DNA of 64,000 nucleotides from Methanoregula sp. (GTDB taxonomy: Archaea; Halobacteriota; Methanomicrobia; Methanomicrobiales; Methanospirillaceae), in contig JBAZQB010000004.1 of assembly GCA_041645435.1 (NCBI GenBank), positions 365,627 to 429,626 on the forward strand. The letters are read 5' to 3'. Position numbers and translations under genes: made by a program. The notes under the pieces were generated by a model that was given only the letters and a program-made list of their open reading frames with translations, had not been told where the DNA came from and did no database searches. Of this stretch, positions 1 through 8,285 are shown piece by piece (positions within the stretch are counted from its first letter, which is position 1; every line of letters starts with the position of its first letter).

Positions 1-409
1 TTGATCTGCCAATAAAGAGCGTTGCTACAAGGAACGTGACACTCTGGAAATACCGTGCTGCAATCCAGAGCTGGGTGGGGAGGTCCGGGCTGTTGCCGGA
101 GAATACCCCCATTCCTTTGAATGCGAGAGTATGAACGAGATCGATACTGCCAAAGAAGAGAAACGAGATTCCAATAATTAAGAAAAACCCGTCCGTGATC
201 ATCCTTCGGGTATTCCAGACGATGATGAAAATCGAAAGGGCAACGGCAATGCCGGCGAGTTCAACAATGCCGTGAAAGAGAAGATAGTTCACGGTGCTGA
301 TGAGGTAGAGGGCAGTGAGGATAACTACGATGAAGGCAAGCTGAAGGATATTGGCAGGGCTAAAGAGTGTTTTTAATTTTTCCTGCATTGCAGAGGTTCG
401 AACAGCCAT
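1..409 (-). CDS. Membrane sensor protein, MASE3-type N-terminal part (cut by window edge)
   Basis: Translation leftward from the ATG at 407-409 runs open to the window edge, giving about 136 N-terminal residues of a longer protein. After a short cytoplasmic start it has hydrophobic segments at roughly residues 16-60, 68-90 and 115-135. The pattern (IDLVHTLAFKGMGV, then PTQLWIAARYFQS) matches the MASE3 membrane sensor domain, which is normally followed by a histidine kinase, PAS or cyclase output domain. That output part lies outside the window, so the signalling role is inferred. The gene is divergent from the metallo-beta-lactamase gene to the right; the 200 bases between them hold the promoters and no other gene that I can see. 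Confidence 0.6.
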   Translation of the reverse strand, partial: MAVRTSAMQEKLKTLFSPANILQLAFIVVILTALYLISTVNYLLFHGIVELAGIAVALSIFIIVWNTRRMITDGFFLIIGISFLFFGSIDLVHTLAFKGMGVFSGNSPDLPTQLWIAARYFQSVTFLVATLFIGRS

Positions 410-613
410 TGCGATACCCGCGTGTTTCCGATATGGTTCTTGTGTTGGGTTTTTACCTGATAAGGTTATTTCACGAACAGATCTACCCGCTTTCAACCGA
501 CAGGAATGAGTAATCCGCCACGGATATCGCGAACTATACATAGACGGTGGAGATGGTGGTTGAGAAGGCAACACTCATACCATGGGAATACCTAATGCCT
601 ATCCGGTGATACC

Positions 614-1306
614 ATAGAGATAATAACGGGCATCCACCAGGTGGACGGAGTCAATGGCAACTGTTACATCCTTGTCCGCGATGGCCTGACGGTGATCGAT
701 ACCGGCCTGCCCGCAGGCAGCGGGAAGAAGATCCTCTCCTATATACGGAATACAATGTACCGGGAACCGACTGAGATCAAAACCATCGTCCTCACCCATT
801 TTCACATCGATCATATCGGAGGTGTCGCGATCCTGAAAAATGCGGCCCCCGGTGCAAAGGTTGCGATCGGGAAAGCGGATGCAGGGTATGTTACCGGACA
901 GATCCCGCTGCCGGTGTATCCGGGCTTACGGGGCTTCCTGCTGCGAATCGCTGGTGCGATCATGAACCCCGGCGTCTTTTCCTTAGATATCCTGTTGAAC
1001 GATGGGGATCATATTGACGGGCTGCTGTGCATCCACCTCCCCGGCCACACTCCCGGGAGCATGGGGTTTTACGATGAACGGACAAAAACGCTGTATGCCG
1101 GTGATATTCTCCGGTATGACGGGACATCCATCACCGGGGGACCCCCTCTGTTTACGATGGACAGGGATAGTGTGCACCAGTCAATCCGCAAGCTCGCCTC
1201 CCTCGATTTTGATCTCCTGCTCCCCGGTCACGGAGTCCCGGTCAGGGACGGTGCATCGGCAAAAGTTAAGGAGTTTGCAGCGACACTACCCCCCTCCTCC
1301 TTGTGA
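614..1306 (+). CDS. Metallo-beta-lactamase fold hydrolase with probable non-standard start
   Basis: The protein carries the zinc-binding signature THFHIDH (HxHxDH), a later GH in LPGHTPGS and a C-terminal LLPGHG, all typical of glyoxalase II-like MBL hydrolases. The substrate is unknown. The first standard start codon is GTG at 641, but this would begin inside a conserved beta strand (DGVNGNCY). The frame is open back to 596, and the residues before 641 (EIITGIHQ) look like the normal family N-terminus. A GGTGAT Shine-Dalgarno sequence lies at 605-610, followed by ATA at 614. I therefore place the start at the ATA and treat it as uncertain; the conservative start is 641. The protein is about 230 residues long, usual for the family. 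Confidence 0.75.
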   Translation: MEIITGIHQVDGVNGNCYILVRDGLTVIDTGLPAGSGKKILSYIRNTMYREPTEIKTIVLTHFHIDHIGGVAILKNAAPGAKVAIGKADAGYVTGQIPLPVYPGLRGFLLRIAGAIMNPGVFSLDILLNDGDHIDGLLCIHLPGHTPGSMGFYDERTKTLYAGDILRYDGTSITGGPPLFTMDRDSVHQSIRKLASLDFDLLLPGHGVPVRDGASAKVKEFAATLPPSSL

Positions 1307-1405
1307 AATCACCACGTAGCTCACCCGTTCATTTTTTTCCTGGCCATCACTTATGGGCATGTATAAACCCGAAAAGTGCCCACCTACTACTTAAGAGATA
1401 TATCC

Positions 1406-2617
1406 ATGCAGCTCCACTCCTGCAAAAAGACCTACAACAATGAGACGCAGCGGGCCATCCCGCTCGATGAGACCCTTGCCCGCATTGAACCCAAAGTTCC
1501 CGCAGCCGGCATCACCCGTGTCGCGGACATCACGAACCTTGACCGGATCGGGATACCGGTCTTCTCCTGTATCCGCCCCACAGCAGAAGACGGTGCGATT
1601 ACCGTGTACAACGGCAAAGGAGCTACGGTAGAGGAGTCGCGGATATCAGCAATCATGGAAGGGATCGAACGGTATTCGGCCGAAGCGCACGACCGGGACA
1701 TACGGGTCGCCCTCTTCCAGGAACTGGAAGGACGCGAGCCGGTCATCAACCCGAATGACCTGATCCTGCCGGAAGGTGCAGCAACGGATCGGTTCATGTC
1801 CTGGTACCAGGGGTACGATATTGTCAATAACGAGACGGTCTGGGTCCCGGCCTATGCGATATTTCACCCGGTCCCCCCCCGGCACCGGGGACCCTCCCGC
1901 ACGAACACGAACGGCCTTGCCTCCGGAAACACGATCGAAGAGGCAGTATTCCATGCCCTCTCCGAAGTCATCGAGCGGGATGCCTGGTCGCTCGTGGAAT
2001 CGACCCGGGACACCGGCCCTGCGGTTGTCGGTATCGATGACCCGACAATTATGGACATGCAGAAGAAGTTTACCGATGCCCAGGTCGAGGTTACGATTCG
2101 GGATATTACCAGCGACATCGGCATCCCGACGATCGCCGCAGTTGCAGATGATGTGCTCTTAAAAGACCCCAGTCTCCTCACTATTGGTATCGGGACGCAT
2201 ACCAGCGCACGGATTGCCGTGATGCGGGCACTCACCGAAGTAGCCCAGAGCCGGCTCACCCAGATCCACGGGGCACGGGAAGACACAACGCTTGCCGATC
2301 TCCGCAAAAAGATGGGGTACGAGCGGGCGAAACGGATCAACGGGTACTGGTACCGCAATAACGGGACGGTGGATTATGCAACGATCCCCTCATCAGATAC
2401 CGATGATTTCTTAAAAGATATCGGAAATATCATCACGGCACTCAAAAAGAAGGGGCTCGACCGGGTCATTGTCATCGACCTGACCCGGGAAGAGATCGGC
2501 ATCCCTGTCGTCAGGGTGATTGTCCCGGGGCTTGAAGTCTTTGCAATGGACCCCGAGCGCCGGGGAGAACGGGTGAAGCATGCCAAAGATCATCGTCTTT
2601 CTCGGGCCAAGCCTTGA
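1406..2617 (+). CDS. ycaO: YcaO-type protein (methanogenesis marker 1), McrA thioglycine formation
   Basis: About 403 residues of YcaO fold. Visible family signatures are the ATP/Mg-binding acidic blocks SAIMEGIERYSAE (near residue 80) and EEAVFHALSEVIERDAW (near residue 180). In methanogens this family, called methanogenesis marker protein 1, is genetically linked with TfuA to the thioamide (thioglycine) in the alpha subunit of methyl-coenzyme M reductase. YcaO uses ATP to activate the peptide amide. The ATG at 1406 is preferred to an in-frame GTG at 1376, because the protein then starts MQLHSCKKTY as expected and a TATA-like GTATAAA lies at 1361-1367. The gene overlaps the following tfuA by 38 nt, so the two are probably translated together. 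Confidence 0.9.
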   Translation: MQLHSCKKTYNNETQRAIPLDETLARIEPKVPAAGITRVADITNLDRIGIPVFSCIRPTAEDGAITVYNGKGATVEESRISAIMEGIERYSAEAHDRDIRVALFQELEGREPVINPNDLILPEGAATDRFMSWYQGYDIVNNETVWVPAYAIFHPVPPRHRGPSRTNTNGLASGNTIEEAVFHALSEVIERDAWSLVESTRDTGPAVVGIDDPTIMDMQKKFTDAQVEVTIRDITSDIGIPTIAAVADDVLLKDPSLLTIGIGTHTSARIAVMRALTEVAQSRLTQIHGAREDTTLADLRKKMGYERAKRINGYWYRNNGTVDYATIPSSDTDDFLKDIGNIITALKKKGLDRVIVIDLTREEIGIPVVRVIVPGLEVFAMDPERRGERVKHAKDHRLSRAKP

Positions 2618-3227
2618 TGTAACCTCGGCCGAACAGATCCTCGCTGCCGAGTACCGGCCTCCGGCAAAACGGGGCGATCTTATCGCCGCAGCGCGGGATG
2701 GTGCTGCAATCATCGGCCTGATCGATGGTGTTTTCCACCAGGAATCGGCAGTCGCCCACCGCGAGATCCTTGCCGCGGTGAAAGGCGGCATCCGGGTTGT
2801 CGGTGCATCGAGCATGGGTGCACTCCGGGCTGCTGAGATGGATACGCTGGGGATGGTCGGTATCGGCGAGGTTTACCGGATGTATAAGAGTGGCGAACTT
2901 GAGTCCGATGACGAAGTCGCCCTTGTTTTTGATCCCGAGACGGGGTTATCCCTTTCTGAACCGCTCATCAATATCCGTGTCACCTTTAAAGAAGCGGAAC
3001 GGCAGGGAATCATCACGGCACCGGATCACGCAGTCTTACTCTCGGCGGCCCAATCCGTCTTCTACCCCCAGCGTACCTACGGGCGGATCATGGCGGCAGC
3101 GGGTGCGGCAATTACTCCGGAGACTCAGGAGCGGTTCTTATCATGGGTGAAACTCCATGCCTGCGACCAGAAGCGGGAGGATGCGGTTGAAGCTCTCAGG
3201 TATATAGCAAACATCAGCCAGAGGTAA
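2580..3227 (+). CDS. tfuA: TfuA-like protein, partner of YcaO
   Basis: A 215-residue TfuA domain protein. It begins PKIIVFLGPSLD and has the family motif GASSMGALRAAEM at about residues 77-90, followed by GIGEVYRMYKSGE. TfuA proteins work with YcaO; in methanogens the pair is needed for thioglycine in methyl-coenzyme M reductase, and TfuA is proposed to help deliver sulfide. The start codon lies inside the end of ycaO (38 nt overlap), a common arrangement for this pair. The mcr operon itself is not in the window. Confidence 0.9.
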   Translation: MPKIIVFLGPSLDVTSAEQILAAEYRPPAKRGDLIAAARDGAAIIGLIDGVFHQESAVAHREILAAVKGGIRVVGASSMGALRAAEMDTLGMVGIGEVYRMYKSGELESDDEVALVFDPETGLSLSEPLINIRVTFKEAERQGIITAPDHAVLLSAAQSVFYPQRTYGRIMAAAGAAITPETQERFLSWVKLHACDQKREDAVEALRYIANISQR

Positions 3228-3322
3228 TCATCCAATGGCAGATTGTAATGGGACTGTCAGGGAAATATCATTCCAGCTGAACCGGCAATCATTTATTACG
3301 CCTCCAGACTAAGGCATCATCA

Positions 3323-4285
3323 ATGACGATGTCTCCCAGCCTGCCGGGATTTGGAGGTTTATCCCTGTTCCGTCTCTCCCCTACCGATCTGGTCAGGTTC
3401 TGCGTGATTACCTCCATCACGTTCTCGATTATTGGCATTACGTATCTCTCCAGGGCTACCGGATACGGAGCACTCGTCCCGCAGCTCTTCTATTTTCCCA
3501 TTCTCTATACCACCTATTTTTATCCTGAACGGGGCCTGTATGTCGCATGCAGCTGTGCAGCAGCCTACCTGTTCATCACCCTCTCTTTTGTCAGTCCCGA
3601 ATTCATGAACATCGGCGGGATAATCTTCCAGGCCCTGCTCTTTGTCGGCATTGCAGCAGGGTCAGGGTACATAATCAGGTCACGAGATTTCTCCCCGTAT
3701 CTCATTCCCAAAGATGATACCCGTGCAATACAGGGGATGATCAAAACCGGCGAGAACGATCACGTGGAATTCAAGCTCCAGTCCCTCTGGAGTGCTGGCT
3801 TTACCAGGGAAGAAATCAGTACCAACGAATCTCCGGAAGTGCGGAAGTACCGGACCAATGCTTCGAAGTTTATCATCGCCCGCTCGATTGCCGGGTTCCT
3901 GAATACGGATGGCGGGGAGCTTATCATCGGGATCCGGGAAGACCGGCATCACAACACTATCACGGTTACCGGCATCGAAAACGATTATCCCCATATGCAT
4001 GAGGAAGACCGGAATCCTGACGGGTACCGGAGGATGATTGTCGACTCAGTGATCCGGAAATATCTTCCGGAGATCTTTGAGTCCGCAAGCAGATTTATCC
4101 ACATCTCTTTTCCGGTAGTATCCGGAAAAACTCTCTGTCACCTGCATATTACTCCTTCTGATAAACCGATCTTTGTTGACTCCGGTACTGACGAAATTTT
4201 TTTTATCCGGGTCGATGCCTCCACCCGTGCCATTACCGGAAAAACCCTGACTCGTTATACTCTCACAAGGTTTTCATCAGGTTAA
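3323..4285 (+). CDS. Membrane protein with cytoplasmic AlbA_2 (Schlafen-like) domain
   Basis: A 320-residue protein in two parts. Residues 1-120 contain about four hydrophobic segments resembling the membrane-spanning part of sensor kinases. Residues about 130-320 form an AlbA_2/Schlafen-like domain: ENDHVEFKLQS matches its conserved E-x-EFK element, and SIAGFLNTDGGELIIGI matches its AFANTxGGxLxxGV element. AlbA_2 domains are often found in putative nucleic-acid-binding or regulatory proteins. Fusion to a membrane sensor region suggests a membrane-tethered regulator, but its ligand and target are unknown. The gene is monocistronic and convergent with the thermosome gene. Confidence 0.7.
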   Translation: MTMSPSLPGFGGLSLFRLSPTDLVRFCVITSITFSIIGITYLSRATGYGALVPQLFYFPILYTTYFYPERGLYVACSCAAAYLFITLSFVSPEFMNIGGIIFQALLFVGIAAGSGYIIRSRDFSPYLIPKDDTRAIQGMIKTGENDHVEFKLQSLWSAGFTREEISTNESPEVRKYRTNASKFIIARSIAGFLNTDGGELIIGIREDRHHNTITVTGIENDYPHMHEEDRNPDGYRRMIVDSVIRKYLPEIFESASRFIHISFPVVSGKTLCHLHITPSDKPIFVDSGTDEIFFIRVDASTRAITGKTLTRYTLTRFSSG

Positions 4286-4380
4286 AATAGCGTTTGCATC
4301 CTTACTTTTAGTCAGGAACTTTTTCATGCTTGAATGCGGAGACAACCGGTCAAATAGCAGTTATCTGGTATATAACCCTT

Positions 4381-4394
4381 AAAAAAAAAGAAAA
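4381..4394 (-). terminator. Oligo-T terminator of thermosome gene
   Basis: A run of nine A residues plus AAAA on the plus strand gives an oligo-T tract on the minus strand about 10-20 bases past the thermosome stop. This is the usual archaeal intrinsic termination signal. Confidence 0.5.
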
Positions 4395-4402
4395 TTATTG
4401 CT

Positions 4403-6046
4403 TCAATAGCCGCCCATGCCGGGGGGCATTCCACCCATTCCGCCGGGTGGCATACCGCCGCCCGGAGCACCGGATTTTGACGATGTGATGACATCGTCAA
4501 TGCGGAGGATCATGACTGCTGCTTCTGCAGCGCTGGAGATTGCCTGGGTCTTGACCCGGAGCGGTTCGACAACTCCTGCCTTGAGCATGTCAGCCGGTTT
4601 GCCGGCCACTACATCAAGGCCGTAGGTTTTCTTGCCTGCTTCGTGGGCTGCCCGGAGGTCGACAAGCATATCGATGGGGTCAAGCCCGGAATTTTCGGCA
4701 AGAACGCGGGGGATGATCTCCATTGCGCTTGCGAACGCTTCGATGGCAAGCTGGCCACGGCCACCGACGGTTGCAGCATACTCGCGGAGCCTTAACGAGA
4801 GTTCTGTCTCAGGCGCTCCGCCGCCGGGAACAATCTTCTTTCCCGAAACGACAACACTGACCACCATGAGGGCGTCATGGATGGCCCGTTCGAGTTCATC
4901 TACGACATGCTCCGTTCCGCCGCGGACAATGATGGAGACCGCTTTGGGGTTTTTGCATTTCGAGATATAGATCATCTGATCGTCGGAAAGTGTTTTCTCT
5001 TCGACAAGGCCGGCTGTACCGAGATCCTTAGCCGTAATAGCATCGACGCTGTTGACGATCCGTGCACCCGTTGCCCGGGCAAGGTTTTCGACATCGCTTT
5101 TTTTGACCCTGCGGACCGCAAGAATGCCGGCTTTTGCAAGGTAGTGCTGGGCAACATCGTCGATACCTTTCTGGCAGATGACAACGTTTGCCTTGCTCTT
5201 TATGACCTTGTCCACCATCGCGTGGACCATCTGCTCTTCTCCATCGAGGAATGCCTGAGCCTGCCCGAGAGAAGAGATATTGATCTTTGCGTTCACTTCG
5301 GTCTTTTTGTATTCGAGTGCCGCATTGAGGAGCAGGATCTTTGCATCCTTGACAATTTTGGGCATGCTCGGGTGCGCACGTTCCTTGCTGATAACCATAC
5401 CTTCAATGAGGGCCGAGTCATCGATTGAGCCGCCTACCTTCTTTTCGATATTGATATGGGCGAGATCTGCGGTACCATCGGGGTCGGTGACAAACGTGAC
5501 TGCCTTGACGATGATATCGCAAAGGTGGCCTTTTGCTACATCCGAGTTCTTGCCGGTGAGTGCTGTCTCTGCAATTTTCTTGAGCATCGCGGTATCGGTT
5601 GGCTTGACCGTGATGGCGTACTTGTCGAGCAGCACGAGAGCTTTTTCTGCTGCCATCCGGTAACCCTCAGCAATACTGGTCGGGTGAATCTTCTGTTTAA
5701 GAAGCCCTTCTGCGTTCTTTAAGAGTTCACCTGCAATAACTACGGCAGTTGTCGTGCCATCGCCGACTTCAGCATCCTGCGTCTTTGCAATCTCGACCAT
5801 CATCTTTGCGGCAGGGTGCTCGATATCCATCTCCTTTAAGATAGTGACACCGTCGTTTGTGATGGTGATATCCCCTATACCATCGACAAGCATCTTGTCC
5901 ATACCCCTGGGACCGAGGGTCGACTGGACCGCTGTTGCAACAGCTCGTGCAGCGGCAAAATTGCTGTTCTGGGCATCCTGCCCATGGCTTGTCGTTGATC
6001 CTTCCCTCATAATTATTATGGGTTGTCCCCCGAGTTGTTGTGACAT
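4403..6046 (-). CDS. thsA: Thermosome subunit (group II chaperonin)
   Basis: A 547-residue ATP-dependent group II chaperonin subunit. It has the family signatures TLGPRGMDKMLVD near residue 45, the phosphate-binding GDGTTT near residue 97 and GGGAPETELS near residue 405. The C-terminus is the flexible Gly-Met-rich tail (GGMPPGMGGY) that projects into the folding cavity. It folds proteins in the cytoplasm as a double-ring complex. A purine-rich ribosome-binding site (AGAGGT in the transcript, 6052-6057) precedes the ATG. The gene stands alone; nearly 500 bases upstream contain no clear gene, leaving room for a regulated promoter, though I cannot identify its elements. Only one subunit type is present in this window. 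Confidence 0.95.
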   Translation of the reverse strand: MSQQLGGQPIIIMREGSTTSHGQDAQNSNFAAARAVATAVQSTLGPRGMDKMLVDGIGDITITNDGVTILKEMDIEHPAAKMMVEIAKTQDAEVGDGTTTAVVIAGELLKNAEGLLKQKIHPTSIAEGYRMAAEKALVLLDKYAITVKPTDTAMLKKIAETALTGKNSDVAKGHLCDIIVKAVTFVTDPDGTADLAHINIEKKVGGSIDDSALIEGMVISKERAHPSMPKIVKDAKILLLNAALEYKKTEVNAKINISSLGQAQAFLDGEEQMVHAMVDKVIKSKANVVICQKGIDDVAQHYLAKAGILAVRRVKKSDVENLARATGARIVNSVDAITAKDLGTAGLVEEKTLSDDQMIYISKCKNPKAVSIIVRGGTEHVVDELERAIHDALMVVSVVVSGKKIVPGGGAPETELSLRLREYAATVGGRGQLAIEAFASAMEIIPRVLAENSGLDPIDMLVDLRAAHEAGKKTYGLDVVAGKPADMLKAGVVEPLRVKTQAISSAAEAAVMILRIDDVITSSKSGAPGGGMPPGGMGGMPPGMGGY

Positions 6047-6140
6047 TGTGTACCTCTTTTTTTAGATTGTTCCATCGATTGTCATTTTACCCGTTCCGGT
6101 GATCATTCCTGCATGATTACCGGTCAGCCATAACGGATTA

Positions 6141-6293
6141 CTACGGATAATCCATTGGTGGCAGTAGCATGCCATTTTCGGGATTGCACGGTTTCGTGCG
6201 CATACCGGTGCCGGTAAAACAGAAGTCATCATCCCAGAACGGACGTTTGATGGTGGACTTCATCTCCAGATGATAAAACAGATTGACCTGCAT
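6141..6293 (-). CDS. Possible 50-residue small protein
   Basis: Between the thermosome promoter and the dispersed repeat, the minus strand holds an open frame of 50 codons from ATG at 6293 to TAG at 6141. It encodes MQVNLFYHLEMKSTIKRPF followed by a GTGMRTKPCNPENGMLLPP region. Amino-acid content (acidic WDDDF, few rare residues) and GC at third positions resemble coding sequence more than the surrounding AT-rich DNA. No strong ribosome-binding site is visible and I recognise no family. It may be a real small gene or the remnant of one. Confidence 0.3.
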   Translation of the reverse strand: MQVNLFYHLEMKSTIKRPFWDDDFCFTGTGMRTKPCNPENGMLLPPMDYP

Positions 6294-6530
6294 CGGTTTT
6301 ATGTGTATCCATCGTGTGGTGTGTTTCAGCGGAAAACCGTCTTACCGATCGGAAAATACTATGCATCTCTCAAATTGTGACCGCTGCTTCAGACAATATG
6401 GTATTCATTTTAGTAGCATGCATGTCATCAGCGCAATCAATTGTGACCATACTCATCGACTAAATATCAAATCCTTTCCCTGCTTCTAATTTTTTACACT
6501 TTTTAAAAATTGCGGATCTTTTGAAAATCA
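6294..6530. other. AT-rich intergenic stretch, no gene recognised
   Basis: This stretch contains several stop-rich frames and short T tracts. A plus-strand open frame at 6283-6489 has no ribosome-binding site and an implausible composition. I see no RNA gene. Confidence 0.4.
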
Positions 6531-6742
6531 GGCTCTGTTGAAATTCTTGTGGGGCACCAAAGAATCGCTCTTGGGGGCTACAGCACATCGTGCTTCCGCC
6601 CCCGCCGCTCGGGCATCCCCCAATGTTGCGATAGCCGTCAGAAGGTTGATGAGAAAACTCGAAGATTGGGGGTCAAGGGGATACTCCCCTTGGGCTGCCT
6701 CACCCTCTGGGGGAGAGAAGGGGTCACCCTCCTGGCTGCCGA
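6531..6742 (+). repeat. Dispersed repeat R1, copy A
   Basis: About 210 bases starting GGCTCTGTTGAAAT and ending in GGGGGAGAGAAGGGGTCA. It is nearly identical over long blocks to copy B (31059-31266) and recognisably related to copy C (47550-47745). Common internal blocks are CGCTCTTGGGGGCTAC, GCTTCCGCCCCCGCC, CCCCCAATGTTGCGATAG and GGGGGTCAAGGGG. The right end can form a C-rich/G-rich stem (CTCCCC with GGGGAG). No protein frame is conserved between copies, so this looks like a non-coding interspersed element, possibly mobile. Confidence 0.8.
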
Positions 6743-6842
6743 GAGAAAACAAACGAACAACAAACAAGAGTTTTTCAAATGGACACATTTTTTTTTTTAA
6801 AATTGTCTTTTTTTCCAATGAAAAAATGTGCAGGGAAAAACC

Positions 6843-7565
6843 CTACTTTGTATCCCTCAACCTGACCGCGTTGTTCCCGTCCCACAACAGGACCACATTC
6901 GAGCTTCCCAGCATCCGACCGGTTTTGGAATCTGTTGCAGTTACGGTGATGATAACCGGTTCAAGGATAGATGCTGGTTGTTCGGTAAATGACCAGTATA
7001 ATTTCTCTCCATGATTGGTAACCGGGTTTCCAACCTCATTTACTGTATAATTTACTGCGCCCCACGACAAGAATTTCCCATACGTTGCATTCCATACAAA
7101 TTGGGATCGTGCAGCATCAAAACCGTTCCCATCAACGGTAATCCCAATCCCGGGTGTTGAAGACATAATGGGTGAGTACCACTGCGGGCTTGCGGTCAGG
7201 GTTACCGATGTTTTTGTTACTACCGATAAGGTTGGGGGCTGTGCCGGCACAACCGAACAGCGTCCGTTCGTGCACCCACAGCTGCCGGCGCCGCAGTCCA
7301 GCGGTCCTTCGCAGCTCATGGTGCACATCACATTATCGCACACGGGTTTTGCAGCCTGTTTGACACAGCCGGTCGGATGACAGCACGGGGCAGGTACACA
7401 GTCCGCATCGGTCGTGCAGGTCTGTGAATCAATAGGAACGGTTGTCACCGCTGGAGGCAGGGTAGTTATCACTGGAGCTGCAGGGGGTGGAGTTTGTGAT
7501 GTGCAGCCTGCAAGGAGAGCCGCAGCAATACAGAGGAAAAGGAGCATGAGTATTTTTTTGTCCAT
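6843..7565 (-). CDS. Secreted lipoprotein with eight-cysteine cluster
   Basis: A 240-residue protein with a signal peptide and lipobox (LLAGC near residue 20), so it is predicted to be lipid-anchored outside the membrane. After a Pro/Thr-rich linker comes a dense cysteine cluster at about residues 45-105 (pairs such as CTTDADC, APCCHPTGC, CGAGSCGC), resembling eight-cysteine-cluster secreted proteins. The C-terminal 110 residues look like a beta-sandwich (VIITVTATDSKTG). The start is taken at the ATG whose product has the signal peptide; upstream in-frame codons give an unlikely charged leader. It follows the lipid synthase gene by about 120 bases in the same direction. Function unknown. Confidence 0.7.
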   Translation of the reverse strand: MDKKILMLLFLCIAAALLAGCTSQTPPPAAPVITTLPPAVTTVPIDSQTCTTDADCVPAPCCHPTGCVKQAAKPVCDNVMCTMSCEGPLDCGAGSCGCTNGRCSVVPAQPPTLSVVTKTSVTLTASPQWYSPIMSSTPGIGITVDGNGFDAARSQFVWNATYGKFLSWGAVNYTVNEVGNPVTNHGEKLYWSFTEQPASILEPVIITVTATDSKTGRMLGSSNVVLLWDGNNAVRLRDTK

Positions 7566-7688
7566 ACTAAAAATCTGTTGTACTCCTGATAAAACCGACG
7601 GTGACTGCGAAAATGTTCGCTCTTTTCTTCTGAATAAAAACAAAGGTGGGAATACTACCCTTTCAGGTGCATCCCCCTGCAGGGGAGC

Positions 7689-8285
7689 TCACTCTACCTT
7701 TGCCCACACGTACGCAAACCGCTGGAACGCGGTGATATGCCCGAAGATACCAAAGAGTAACAGCAGCCAGCCGAACCAGCCGAGCCCATAGAGACTTATA
7801 GGGGCGATGAGGTCGATGAGGCCGACAACCATGATCAGGACGAGCCGGTCTGCCCTGCCCAGCAGTCCGCCATAATAGCGCCCGACACCCACCGCCTGCG
7901 CCTGTGTGCCGAGATAGGAGGACATCAGCACCCCGGTGAGTGCCAGTACGCCGATCTGCCACGGCACCATCCCCCCGGCAAAGATACCGGTGATAATGAA
8001 GATATCCGCGTACCGGTCCACCGCATGATCGAGGAAGTCACCCCGTTTGCTCTGGCACTTCATCTCGCGGGCAACCGCTCCGTCCATCGAGTCACAGAAT
8101 GCATTGAGGGCGACTGCTGCAACGCCCCAGAGTTCGAGCCGCAGGTAAAACAGGATGCCGGCTGCAGCAGATGCGATCAGGGCAGCGATCGTAAAGAAGT
8201 TCGGCGTCAGCCGGCACCGGATTGCAATCGCAACCAGCGGATCGAAATAGACTTTCACATGGGAACGGTACTGGTCGAGCGTCAT
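7689..8285 (-). CDS. CDP-alcohol phosphatidyltransferase, archaetidylinositol phosphate synthase-like
   Basis: A 198-residue integral membrane enzyme with the CDP-alcohol phosphotransferase motif DSMDGAVAREM...GDFLDHAVDRYAD (D-G-x2-A-R-x8-G-x3-D-x3-D) near residues 65-90. Three or four further hydrophobic segments follow. The family transfers a phospho-lipid moiety from a CDP-lipid to an alcohol. By size and motif spacing it is closest to archaeal archaetidylinositol-phosphate synthase, which makes inositol-type ether lipids. The start codon directly abuts the stop of the adenylate kinase gene, indicating one transcript. Confidence 0.8.
   Translation of the reverse strand: MTLDQYRSHVKVYFDPLVAIAIRCRLTPNFFTIAALIASAAAGILFYLRLELWGVAAVALNAFCDSMDGAVAREMKCQSKRGDFLDHAVDRYADIFIITGIFAGGMVPWQIGVLALTGVLMSSYLGTQAQAVGVGRYYGGLLGRADRLVLIMVVGLIDLIAPISLYGLGWFGWLLLLFGIFGHITAFQRFAYVWAKVE

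Noticed and set aside
4877..5428. Long plus-strand frames opposite the thermosome gene
   Set aside because: They mirror a highly conserved chaperonin gene and have no start signals.
6283..6489. Plus-strand 68-codon frame upstream of repeat copy A
   Set aside because: No ribosome-binding site, unusual Cys/His-rich composition and AT-rich surroundings. It overlaps a more protein-like minus-strand frame.
6531..6800. Repeat R1 copy A as a coding gene (plus-strand frames at 6538-7014 and 6549-6800)
   Set aside because: The frames are not preserved in copies B and C and run into the downstream minus-strand lipoprotein gene.
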